12,714 nucleotides of DNA from an uncultured Lachnospiraceae bacterium (GTDB taxonomy: Bacteria; Bacillota; Clostridia; Lachnospirales; Lachnospiraceae): assembly GCA_947176785.1 (NCBI GenBank), contig CAMWSA010000060.1, positions 1-12,714 on the forward strand. The letters run 5' to 3'. The notes under the pieces were generated by a model. That model was given only the letters and a program-made list of their open reading frames with translations. It had not been told where the DNA came from and did not search any database. The translations under genes were made by a program, and so were the position numbers. Below are positions 6,667 through 12,714 of the stretch, piece after piece; the first letter of the stretch is position 1, and each line of letters opens with the position of its first letter.

Positions 6667-7125
6667 TCATTTCCCTATTCCCATAATGCGGATCTCCATC
6701 CGGTTCTCGGAGACAGGCAGCCCGTCCTGTTTGATGCCATACTCAAGCACCAGAAAAAAAGCATCCTGCCCCTCCGTGACCTCAAATCTGCCGGTTTCCG
6801 TCTCCAGAAGCAGGCTCCCATAGGGGGTATGATAAAAATCGCGGTGGCATTTTCCCGGTTCAAAGACCATCCGTGACGGCGTTTTACCCCGAACCAGCCT
6901 CTCCAAAACGGTGCCCTTCCATTTCAGCATCGCTTTACAGGGTTCTTCCCAGCCCTCCGGCTGTTCCTCATACAGGCAGTAGTGAGCATCCCCTTTTTCA
7001 TAGTACTCCCCTTCCGCCTTCAGTTCCATGCGGTGGCACCGGGCGCTTTCCCAGGAAACCGCCTCTCCGCCTCCCGAGGGCCTGTTTATAGTTTGAACAA
7101 TGATCTGTACTTTCTGGTTATCCAA
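6667..7125 (-). CDS. DUF1934 (YwiB-like) beta-barrel protein
   Basis: Small cytoplasmic protein, 152 aa, with the features of DUF1934, a calycin-like beta-barrel family including B. subtilis YwiB; biochemical role unknown. Family-like stretches are VQIIVQTINR at the start, GEYYEKGDAHYCLYEE, KWKGTVLERLVRG, MVFEPGKCHRDFYHTPYGSLLLETET and FFLVLEYGIKQDG. I chose a TTG start at 7125: it places the first strand where the family begins, and a purine-rich site AGGAAAGAGGAAAG (7126-7139) directly precedes it. An in-frame ATG at 7143 would add six residues but has only a poor site. The gene is last in the ispE-to-murI block, 237 bases after murI, and converges on the membrane protein gene. Confidence 0.82.
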   Translation of the reverse strand: MDNQKVQIIVQTINRPSGGGEAVSWESARCHRMELKAEGEYYEKGDAHYCLYEEQPEGWEEPCKAMLKWKGTVLERLVRGKTPSRMVFEPGKCHRDFYHTPYGSLLLETETGRFEVTEGQDAFFLVLEYGIKQDGLPVSENRMEIRIMGIGK

Positions 7126-7204
7126 CTTTCCTCTTTCCTGCATATACCCACGGGCGGTTAGATTTTCCTTCCCGCATGCCATATGCTGTTCGACTATGCA
7201 GCAT
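7126..7204. repeat. Intergenic imperfect repeat, copy B (upstream of the DUF1934 gene)
   Basis: The 40 bases at 7149-7188 match copy A (4145-4184) at 32 positions. The similarity also includes the ribosome-binding-site end (7126-7139) and the position of a terminal hairpin (ATGCTG 7183-7188 with CAGCAT 7199-7204). Several mismatches are transitions, as expected for old copies of one element. Confidence 0.6.
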
Positions 7205-7247
7205 CCTCACACAGACCCGGTAATCCACATATGACCGTCTATTGTCA

Positions 7248-7309
7248 CGGCCTTGGAAACTGCGCCTTTGGTCCTGCAAAAGCTTCCAAATATGGCTTTT
7301 GCAAGGCCG
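7248..7309 (-). other. Structured intergenic RNA candidate between murI and DUF1934
   Basis: CGGCCTTG (7248-7255) and CAAGGCCG (7302-7309) are perfect inverted repeats enclosing a second, TGCAAAAGC (7275-7283) / GCTTTTGCA (7295-7303). The two right arms overlap by two bases, so the helices either share an edge or are alternatives. They lie in the transcript between murI and the DUF1934 gene. I match no known riboswitch, and neither helix is followed by a T-run on the minus strand. The rest of 7205-7362 shows nothing else. Confidence 0.4.
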
Positions 7310-7362
7310 AAAGCAGAAATTTGTTATGTCGTTTGCTCTAGGTATCCGGACATGGGGCAATG

Positions 7363-8202
7363 CTAATATTCCTCGATATGTATGGTCTTGGCCGATAAAA
7401 TCCCATACTTGATGATGGAATTGGCAAAGCTCTTAAATTTCTCCGCCATGTCGCTGACATAGAACTGGTACTGGTTCTCCCCCAGCACCGGGGCGTGGTC
7501 GCCCAGCAGCCCCTTCCCCTCCAGCAGCTCCTTCAGTTCTCTGGCCGTCTCATAGGCGGGATTGACCAATGTCACTTTCTCCCCCACAATCCGGCGTAGG
7601 GTGGAACGGATCAGCGGGTAATGGGTACAGCCCAGAATCAACGTATCTATATCCAGGTCTATCAGCTCTGACAGATAGCGCCTCGCAATCTCGTCCGTCA
7701 CCGGGTCCACCCACAGCCCCTCCTCTACTAACGGCACAAACAGCGGGCAGGCTTTCCCGTAGATGGTTACCTCTTTATTCAACTCCGTTATGTACTGATT
7801 ATAGATTTTGCTGCCGATGGTGGCCTCCGTGGCGATCACCCCGATCCTGCCGTTGCGGGTGACCTCGCTGGCAACCTTGGCCCCGGGCTTTACCACCCCG
7901 ATAATGGGGATACCGCTCTCCTGCTCCAGTTCATCCAGCGCATAGGCGCTTGCAGTATTACAGGCCACCACAATGGTTTTGACCTGAAAGGTGTTTAAGA
8001 ACCGGACAATCTGTTTGGAGAAACGTGTCACGGTCTCCCTGGACTTGCTGCCGTAGGGCACCCGGGCCGTATCGCCAAAATAGATGATTTTTTCATTGGG
8101 GATCTGACGCATGATCTCCCGGGCTACCGTCAGCCCTCCCACCCCTGAGTCAAAGACACCGATCGGCGCGTTTTTGTCCGTGTGTTGCCATTCTACTGTC
8201 AT
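7363..8202 (-). CDS. murI: Glutamate racemase
   Basis: Interconverts L- and D-glutamate, supplying D-glutamate for the peptidoglycan stem peptide; cytoplasmic and cofactor-independent. The 279 aa are of usual length. All catalytic motifs are present: FDSGVGGLT with Asp18 and Ser19, YFGDTARVPYGS (42-52), VACNTASAYAL with catalytic Cys81, and LGCTHYPLI with the second catalytic Cys192 and His194. The ATG at 8202 has AGGAG 5 bases upstream. It begins 31 bases after the small exported/membrane protein gene, so both are probably on one transcript from gntR or ispE. Confidence 0.97.
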   Translation of the reverse strand: MTVEWQHTDKNAPIGVFDSGVGGLTVAREIMRQIPNEKIIYFGDTARVPYGSKSRETVTRFSKQIVRFLNTFQVKTIVVACNTASAYALDELEQESGIPIIGVVKPGAKVASEVTRNGRIGVIATEATIGSKIYNQYITELNKEVTIYGKACPLFVPLVEEGLWVDPVTDEIARRYLSELIDLDIDTLILGCTHYPLIRSTLRRIVGEKVTLVNPAYETARELKELLEGKGLLGDHAPVLGENQYQFYVSDMAEKFKSFANSIIKYGILSAKTIHIEEY

Positions 8203-8233
8203 ATCTACTCCTATCTGGGTTCCGCAGCTTCCT

Positions 8234-8491
8234 TTACTTACATATTTTTTGCAGTAATTCCAGCAGCCTGCTGCGATAGCGGATCTGCCCCGGCACCGCC
8301 TCCTGCAATGCCTGGTACAGCTGCTCCGCAGTCATTCGCCCGGCCTGTTTTTGCGTTTCCTCCCCTGTCCCGTCCTCGCAGACCACATTACAGGTGTCCG
8401 GGGTGATCAGCAGATCCGGGTAGACCAGCCCCCAACAGCCCACATAGAGACAGATACACAACGCAAGCCTTATGATAAACCTTTTTTTCAT
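8234..8491 (-). CDS. Small exported or membrane-anchored protein of unknown function
   Basis: Not assigned to any family. The 85-aa protein starts at the ATG at 8491, which has GGAG 8 bases upstream; an in-frame ATG at 8533 would add 14 residues in front of the signal and has its purines directly abutting it. Residues 2-4 are KKR, followed by a hydrophobic segment at 5-24 (FIIRLALCICLYVGCWGLVY), either an uncleaved anchor or a signal peptide. The remainder (VYPDLLITPDTCNVVCEDGTGEE, then a helical tail with LYQALQEAVPGQIRYRSRLLELLQ) would lie outside the membrane and has Cys34 and Cys38. It sits between gntR (95 bases upstream) and murI (31 bases downstream), which supports it being a real operon gene. 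Confidence 0.75.
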   Translation of the reverse strand: MKKRFIIRLALCICLYVGCWGLVYPDLLITPDTCNVVCEDGTGEETQKQAGRMTAEQLYQALQEAVPGQIRYRSRLLELLQKICK

Positions 8492-8586
8492 AGACAATAC
8501 TCCATTCCGGATACCTTCCTTGGGCGGAAGCATTCCCTTAACAGAGTTATTGCCGTTTATTTTGCCGTTTATACATGATTGGCGTC

Positions 8587-9270
8587 TCAGCGGTTTTTCT
8601 TTTCGTTGCGGATCTGTGCGATAATCGCTTTCTTCTGATTATCTATATGCACATGGGCCGCCTGACTTGCCCCTTCCCTGTCTTTTTTTACAATGCTTTC
8701 ATAAATCATGCGGTGTTCGTCAATCAGCCGCTGGTGCTGGCTGATATCCTTGATATACTCGAAACGGTAGCGGTACATCTGCTCCGACAGATTGTTGATC
8801 AGCTGGATCAGACGCTGGTTGCCCGTGGCCTGTACAATGATATCGTGCAATTCCACATCCGCTTTTGCCACTTTTTTGACATCCTTGGTCCGGACTGCCG
8901 CCTCAAAAGCGTCACAAGCCTGTTTCAGCCGTAAAAGCTCCTCCTCCGCGATCCTCTCACAGGCCAGTTCCACACACAGGGCGTCCAGTGCCCTGCGGAC
9001 CTCCAGCACATCATTCATGCTCTTTTCCGTGATCTGGGCCACCTCCGCCCCTCTCCTGGGGATCATGGTCACCAGGCCCTCCAGCTCCAGCTTGCGGATC
9101 GCCTCCCGGATAGGAGTGCGGCTGACCCCCAGCTTATTGGCCAGATGGATCTCCATCAGCCGCTCGCCGGGCTTCAATTCCCCCGTCAGAATTGCCTGGC
9201 GCAGGGTATTGAACACCACATCCCGCAACGGCAAAAATTCATTCATCTGCATGCTCAAATTGTCCTGCAT
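8587..9270 (-). CDS. GntR-family transcriptional regulator, FCD subfamily
   Basis: DNA-binding regulator of 227 aa, the usual size for FadR/FCD members. The N-terminal winged helix-turn-helix covers residues about 15-80 (RQAILTGELKPGERLMEIHLANKLGVSRTPIREAIRKLELEGLV). The C-terminal FCD ligand domain spans about 85-215 and keeps likely metal-binding residues: Asp138 and His142 (DVELHD), His186 (EHRMIY) and a His in HVHID (206/208). FCD domains usually bind small organic acids; the effector here cannot be told from sequence, and no catabolic or transporter operon is adjacent. The ATG at 9270 has AGGAGG (9275-9280) 4 bases upstream. Its own promoter overlaps a symmetric site, suggesting autoregulation. 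Confidence 0.93.
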   Translation of the reverse strand: MQDNLSMQMNEFLPLRDVVFNTLRQAILTGELKPGERLMEIHLANKLGVSRTPIREAIRKLELEGLVTMIPRRGAEVAQITEKSMNDVLEVRRALDALCVELACERIAEEELLRLKQACDAFEAAVRTKDVKKVAKADVELHDIIVQATGNQRLIQLINNLSEQMYRYRFEYIKDISQHQRLIDEHRMIYESIVKKDREGASQAAHVHIDNQKKAIIAQIRNEKKNR

Positions 9271-9283
9271 AGTACCTCCTGTT

Positions 9284-9336
9284 TATAGTATACGGCCTGT
9301 GTCGTTTACTATAGAGTCCCGCATATTCCCTGTCAA
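9284..9336 (-). promoter_or_regulatory. gntR promoter with inverted-repeat candidate operator
   Basis: The minus strand has a perfect TTGACA -35 box (9331-9336), a 17-base spacer and a TATAGT -10 box (9308-9313). A perfect 7-bp inverted repeat, TATAGTA (9284-9290) / TACTATA (9307-9313), spaced 16 bases, places one arm over the -10 box and the other just downstream of the expected start near 9301. This is the geometry of a repressor site. Confidence 0.7.
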
Positions 9337-9391
9337 CCCGCAGGCCCGGCGGTGAATATCCGACCGCTTCAGGCATCCTGACATTCATCCC

Positions 9392-10261
9392 TCACACAAA
9401 CCCGGTCACAAAAAGCTCCCTGGCCAATCCCTTTTTTTCCAGACAGTCGCGGGCGGCCCGGGCCTGTTCCCCGCTGCCATAGATACCAAACACCGTAGGG
9501 CCGCTGCCGCTCATCAGGCTGCCCATGGCACCGCAGGAAAGCATCTCCCGCTTGAGTTGTGCGATCACCGGGTAAGCCTCTACTGTCACCGTCTCCAGCA
9601 CATTGCCCAGGCGTTCGGTCACCCCGGCCAGGTCGCCGCTCTCTATGGCAGACCGCATGCCGTCAATATCCGGATGCTGCCATGTCTCCCCGGCGTCCAG
9701 ATGCTCATAGACATATTTTGTGGACACCCGGATATCGGGCCTGGCAATCAGAATTGTACCCTGAGGAGCCGGCGGCAGCGGTGTCAGCACCTCTCCGATC
9801 CCTTCCGCCAAAGCTGTGCCGCCCATAATACAGTATGGCACATCCGCACCGATCTGCACCCCCAGCTGCCGAAGCTGTTCCTGAGACAGCTGCAGCGCAA
9901 ACAGATCATTCAATCCCTGCAGCGTGGCGGCAGCGTCCGTGCTGCCCCCTGCCATGCCTGCTGCGATGGGGATATGCTTCTCCAGATGGATCTCCACCCC
10001 CGCCTCCACGCCATAGGTCTCCATCAGCAGCCGGGCCGCCCTACAGATCAGATTGTCCTCACCCGTGGGCAGTTCCCCGCTGTCTGTGGTAATCCCGATG
10101 CCGCTCTTTGCAGCCCTGAAGGTCAGCACATCATAAAGTCCCACGGCCTGCATAATCATCCGCACCTGGTGGTAGCCGTTCTCCAGCCGCCCTACCACAT
10201 CCAGTCCCAGATTGATCTTGGCATATGCTTTTCTGGTCAATGTATTTACATCACGATTCAT
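9392..10261 (-). CDS. ispE: 4-diphosphocytidyl-2-C-methyl-D-erythritol kinase
   Basis: GHMP-family kinase of the MEP isoprenoid pathway; phosphorylates CDP-methylerythritol using ATP in the cytoplasm. The 289 aa are of usual length. Seen motifs: AYAKINLGLDVVGRLENGYHQVRMIMQ with catalytic Lys15, the ATP-binding loop PIAAGMAGGSTDAA (98-111), GADVPYC with catalytic Asp140, and the C-terminal GSLMSGSGPTVFGIYG (247-262). The reading frame stays open upstream to 10483, but the family begins near the ATG at 10261, which I chose; GGGAG lies 12 bases upstream and a stronger AAGGAGG 22 bases upstream. A perfect-consensus promoter about 140 bases upstream drives it. It precedes gntR, which has its own promoter. 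Confidence 0.95.
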   Translation of the reverse strand: MNRDVNTLTRKAYAKINLGLDVVGRLENGYHQVRMIMQAVGLYDVLTFRAAKSGIGITTDSGELPTGEDNLICRAARLLMETYGVEAGVEIHLEKHIPIAAGMAGGSTDAAATLQGLNDLFALQLSQEQLRQLGVQIGADVPYCIMGGTALAEGIGEVLTPLPPAPQGTILIARPDIRVSTKYVYEHLDAGETWQHPDIDGMRSAIESGDLAGVTERLGNVLETVTVEAYPVIAQLKREMLSCGAMGSLMSGSGPTVFGIYGSGEQARAARDCLEKKGLARELFVTGFV

Positions 10262-10378
10262 AAAATTTCCGCACTCCCATCTGCCTCCTTCGGCAAACAC
10301 TCCTCTCAAACCCCCATAAATGCCTTTCCTTTCCGGCACCGCAAAGCCTTTTCCCGGCCTTGTACGTTGGTTGCACTT

Positions 10379-10434
10379 TGTATACATGGATTGTACTAAA
10401 TTATATACAATATTTATGTATTTGTCAATGTACA
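10379..10434 (-). promoter_or_regulatory. Consensus sigma-A promoter of ispE with symmetric flanking sites
   Basis: The minus strand reads TTGACA (10423-10428), exactly 17 bases, then TATAAT (10400-10405): a perfect consensus promoter with expected start near 10393 and a leader of about 130 bases. Symmetric sequences surround it: TGTACA (10429-10434), TTGTA/TACAA spaced 10 bases around the -10 box (10391-10395 and 10406-10410), and TGTATACA (10379-10386). Short TGTA/TACA palindromes resemble operators of some GntR regulators, but binding is unproven. Confidence 0.8.
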
Positions 10435-10464
10435 GTGGCGATATGGGTGCAGCTATAAAGCATG

Positions 10465-10508
10465 AAAATTCCGCAAGCGCCAATCAAAGCGGCTTGCGGA
10501 ATTTTTTT
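10465..10508. terminator. Terminator after the solute-binding lipoprotein gene
   Basis: AAAATTCCGCAAGC (10465-10478) and GCTTGCGGAATTTT (10492-10505) form a 14-bp stem. On the minus strand the GC core is followed by AATTTT, about 45-60 bases past the stop at 10523, ending the solute-binding gene just before the ispE promoter. On the plus strand seven Ts follow, so it would also stop transcription from the other side. Confidence 0.8.
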
Positions 10509-10522
10509 ACGGGTATTTTTCT

Positions 10523-12625
10523 TTATCCGGACTCAGCCAGATACAGCTGCACCCGGCTCTGTATGATTTCCGCCACCTCACCGGCGCTTTTATCCCCGGC
10601 GAAATACGGTTGCACCTCTTCCGAAATGATCACTCCCACCGGCGTATAGCGCCAACCCGGCTCCGGTTGGCAGGTTTCAATAAAGGACAGATAATCCTCC
10701 AGCCAGCTGGTTCCATCGGGCTTGGCATCCAGTTCCATATAGCTATCCCCATTCGCAGATACCTTCAACCTATACCGATTCTCGCCGTTCTCCTCCACGC
10801 TGTCTCTTATAACATCCCTCCTGACACTCATGTAACTGTTATAAAACTGGTTTTCATAGCCCAGAAGATAGGAGATCAGTTCCTTTATCTCCTCCAGATG
10901 CTCCGCCCGGGCGCTTACAACCAAATAAGTATTGTCGGCCATGATGTAATTTTTCCCGCCTTCCCGGGTTGGAAAGCCCACCATGTGCGCACTGCCTTCA
11001 TATCGGTTCATCCATGCGGAATAGGCAAGGATGCCGTCCACAAAACACATAACCTCCCCAATGCCGTCCCCGTTTTTTAACTGCTCTGCCTGTTCGTCCC
11101 TGCTGTGCCCCACATACTCCGTGTATGCGTATTCCTTGCAGATCTCAAGCAGTCTGACAAACTCCGGGTTGTTAAAATTGCAATACCCCTGTTCCGTGTC
11201 CAGGAATTCCGAGCCGTCCAGGTCTGTCAGCAGAACCTCGCTGAGCAGTTCATAGGAATCCATACCCTCTAAGAAGTAACTGAAGGTAAAGTCCCAATCC
11301 TCTTTCGACTCCATGATCTCCATGACATCATCTAAAGTCCAGGAGCTCCCTTCCCATAGTGCGTCTGAAACCATGACCGTATTATAGTTGACATAGAGCT
11401 TTATGCCCACCAGTTTGTCGTCCAAGGACCCGGATTGGATCAAGCCGGGCACCAGCTGCTCCCGTGCGTCATCGGGGATCAGTTCCGAAATATCCATCAA
11501 TAAGCCCTTTTCATAGAGGTCATACATATCCTCCTGAAGAACCCACATTAACTCCGGGCCGCGGCCCGTTGCCAATTCCGTAAAAATACGGTTACGTATG
11601 GAAGTTCTTTCCTCTTCCTTTTCACAGAGTTCCTGGACAATCTCCAGCTCCGGGCGGGTCAGGGAGAACATCTGGGTCGGCCTGGACAAATTGGAATCCC
11701 CCGTCCCTGTTAGATATACAATCCGCAGTTCATCCTCCTTCTGTCTTTTCTCTCCAGACAGAACAAAAATGCCGGGAATCTCGCCGTCCAGTTCGCAGAC
11801 CAGCAACTCCCCTTGGGAATTGACCAGCAGGTTCCCGGATATGGGAGAGGCGCTGATGCCGTTTGCATGCAGGTCCAGCAGCTTGGTCCGGGTGTTGCTG
11901 CCCTTATCCCATCTGTTTAAGCTCTCCAGTGTGGTATAATACATTGTTTCCGGGCCGTCCATGCACAGGGATCGAACCAGTTCCCCGTCAAATACTGTCA
12001 GCGGGGTTTCCTGCCCGCTTTCCGGATCATACAGAAACAACTCCGTAATGTTCTCCTGATCCCTGCACCGACTGAGGATGGCGGAACCGTCCCCGCTGTC
12101 ATATGCCTGGTTCGCATACCGCTGCAGCATGTCCGCATTCCAGGGGTATTTATCCTGGTCCGGAAAAGAATCCTGTGCCGAGAGGATATTCCCCTCCGTA
12201 TCGGTTATAACCAGGAAATCCCCCTCGTCGTCATGCATGCGGAAGGACAGTTGGGCACCGCTGCGCACATCCATGGATTTTATAAAACTGTTTTCCCTGT
12301 CCGGAATCTGTAGAGCGAAAGGCTGCTGCACGATCTCCTTCGTGTCTCCGTCAAAGACATACAGGGACAACTCCCCCATGGCGCTTTCTTCCCCGGAGCA
12401 GGTCGACAGCATATAGAGCTTACTTCCATAAGTATCATAAAAAAGGGAGTTCTTCCAGTATTCTGTCTCCAAAGCTTCAAACTGCAGCAAAATAAAATCG
12501 TTTATGTACAGGTTTTCCGTTCCGGCCTGGATGTCCGCCATGATCGGGCCGGGGTTCTCCTTTCCGCATCCGGCCAGACACAACAGACTGGCCAGCACAA
12601 ACAATGCAAACCCTAATTTTTTCAT
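10523..12625 (-). CDS. ABC-type solute-binding lipoprotein with large N-terminal extra domain
   Basis: Predicted cell-surface lipoprotein of 700 aa. The signal peptide ends in the lipobox LAGC (Cys20). Residues about 25-300 are beta-rich with repeated strand-turn units (SKLYMLSTC, GELSLYVFDGDTKE, FLVITDTEGNIL, TELFLYDPESGQ, TMYYTTLESLNRWD, GELLVCELDGE), resembling a propeller-like sensor domain. Residues about 300-700 look like a family 1 extracellular solute-binding fold (ELATGRGPELMWV, KLVGIKLYVNYNTVMVSDALW, VDGILAYSAWM, MVGFPTREGG, and the typical end SAGEVAEIIQSRVQLYL). Ordinary sugar-binding proteins are about 420-560 aa, so the N-terminal part is extra. I chose the ATG at 12625 (AAAGGAG 12 bases upstream, compact signal peptide); an in-frame ATG at 12661 overlaps the previous stop as ATGA and is possible. 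No permease or ATPase gene is in the window; ligand unknown. Confidence 0.87.
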   Translation of the reverse strand: MKKLGFALFVLASLLCLAGCGKENPGPIMADIQAGTENLYINDFILLQFEALETEYWKNSLFYDTYGSKLYMLSTCSGEESAMGELSLYVFDGDTKEIVQQPFALQIPDRENSFIKSMDVRSGAQLSFRMHDDEGDFLVITDTEGNILSAQDSFPDQDKYPWNADMLQRYANQAYDSGDGSAILSRCRDQENITELFLYDPESGQETPLTVFDGELVRSLCMDGPETMYYTTLESLNRWDKGSNTRTKLLDLHANGISASPISGNLLVNSQGELLVCELDGEIPGIFVLSGEKRQKEDELRIVYLTGTGDSNLSRPTQMFSLTRPELEIVQELCEKEEERTSIRNRIFTELATGRGPELMWVLQEDMYDLYEKGLLMDISELIPDDAREQLVPGLIQSGSLDDKLVGIKLYVNYNTVMVSDALWEGSSWTLDDVMEIMESKEDWDFTFSYFLEGMDSYELLSEVLLTDLDGSEFLDTEQGYCNFNNPEFVRLLEICKEYAYTEYVGHSRDEQAEQLKNGDGIGEVMCFVDGILAYSAWMNRYEGSAHMVGFPTREGGKNYIMADNTYLVVSARAEHLEEIKELISYLLGYENQFYNSYMSVRRDVIRDSVEENGENRYRLKVSANGDSYMELDAKPDGTSWLEDYLSFIETCQPEPGWRYTPVGVIISEEVQPYFAGDKSAGEVAEIIQSRVQLYLAESG

Positions 12626-12657
12626 ACGAGCTAAACGCTCCTTTCTATTCGCCTGGT

Positions 12658-12714
12658 TCATAGGCGATTGCGAAACTCCCGTTCAGGATACAGGGATTGG
12701 GCAATATATACAAA
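12658..12714 (-). CDS. 3' end of an unidentified upstream gene (partial)
   Basis: On the minus strand the frame is open from the window edge for 18 codons (FVYIAQSLYPEREFRNRL) and ends in TGA at 12658-12660, 32 bases before the chosen start of the solute-binding gene and overlapping an alternative ATG as ATGA. Tight spacing suggests the C-terminus of an upstream gene in the same operon. The fragment is too short to identify, and an open stretch of 18 codons could occur by chance. Confidence 0.4.
   Translation of the reverse strand, partial: FVYIAQSLYPEREFRNRL

Noticed and set aside
7248..7309. Known riboswitch or T-box
   Set aside because: No recognisable conserved core (for example no T-box sequence or cyclic-di-GMP type motif) and no terminator or sequestered ribosome binding site clearly linked to it.
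7118..7360. Minus-strand 80-codon frame in the murI-DUF1934 gap
   Set aside because: No ribosome binding site, no domain, and it runs through repeat copy B and the inverted repeats; better explained as non-coding structured DNA.
8587..9270. Regulator of an adjacent sugar-acid catabolic operon, as often seen for FCD regulators
   Set aside because: None of the neighbours within the window is a catabolic enzyme or organic-acid transporter; the target cannot be named from context.
9557..10399. Plus-strand open frame of 280 codons opposite ispE
   Set aside because: Antisense shadow; His/Pro/Cys-rich, runs through the ispE promoter, no start signals.

Overview
The window looks like chromosomal DNA from a moderately GC-rich, low-GC-lineage Firmicute of the class Clostridia, most likely a gut Lachnospiraceae. 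This is inferred from AGGAGG-type ribosome binding sites, sigma-A consensus promoters, Gram-positive lipoproteins, a CwlO/PcsB-like coiled-coil NlpC/P60 hydrolase, a Clostridia-type asnS, and a large solute-binding lipoprotein of a style common in that family. Ten of the eleven complete genes lie on the minus strand. I see no phage, plasmid, CRISPR, rRNA or tRNA signature, and no convincing new multi-gene system. It is mostly a housekeeping region with a few poorly characterised proteins and several intergenic elements worth a second look.

Layout, left to right. Positions 1-323 are non-coding and hold a 55-bp direct repeat (period 75) with an internal hairpin, followed by several other hairpins. 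Then come four minus-strand genes, listed left to right: a secreted NlpC/P60 peptidoglycan hydrolase (324-1535), asparaginyl-tRNA synthetase asnS (1581-2972), a trigger-factor-like FKBP lipoprotein (3074-4123) and cardiolipin synthase (4376-5848). A divergent promoter region (about 5849-6105) separates cardiolipin synthase from the only plus-strand gene, a single-pass membrane protein of unknown function (6106-6582). That gene converges on a DUF1934 gene (6667-7125) across a strong GC hairpin.

To the right, reading the minus strand from high to low coordinates, there is the 3' end of an unidentified gene (12658-12714), a 700-aa solute-binding lipoprotein with an extra N-terminal domain (10523-12625), a terminator, ispE (9392-10261) behind a perfect sigma-A promoter, an FCD-type GntR regulator (8587-9270) with its own promoter and a candidate operator, an 85-aa membrane or exported protein (8234-8491), glutamate racemase murI (7363-8202) and the DUF1934 gene.

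Many of the genes serve the cell envelope: murI makes D-glutamate for peptidoglycan, ispE makes isoprenoid precursors (including the undecaprenyl carrier), cardiolipin synthase makes phospholipid, the NlpC/P60 enzyme remodels the wall, and the FKBP lipoprotein probably folds exported proteins. The main oddities are a family of short imperfect repeats in at least three intergenic gaps, two of which end in the ribosome binding site of the next gene, symmetric candidate operators overlapping promoters, and the two-part solute-binding protein without visible permease genes.
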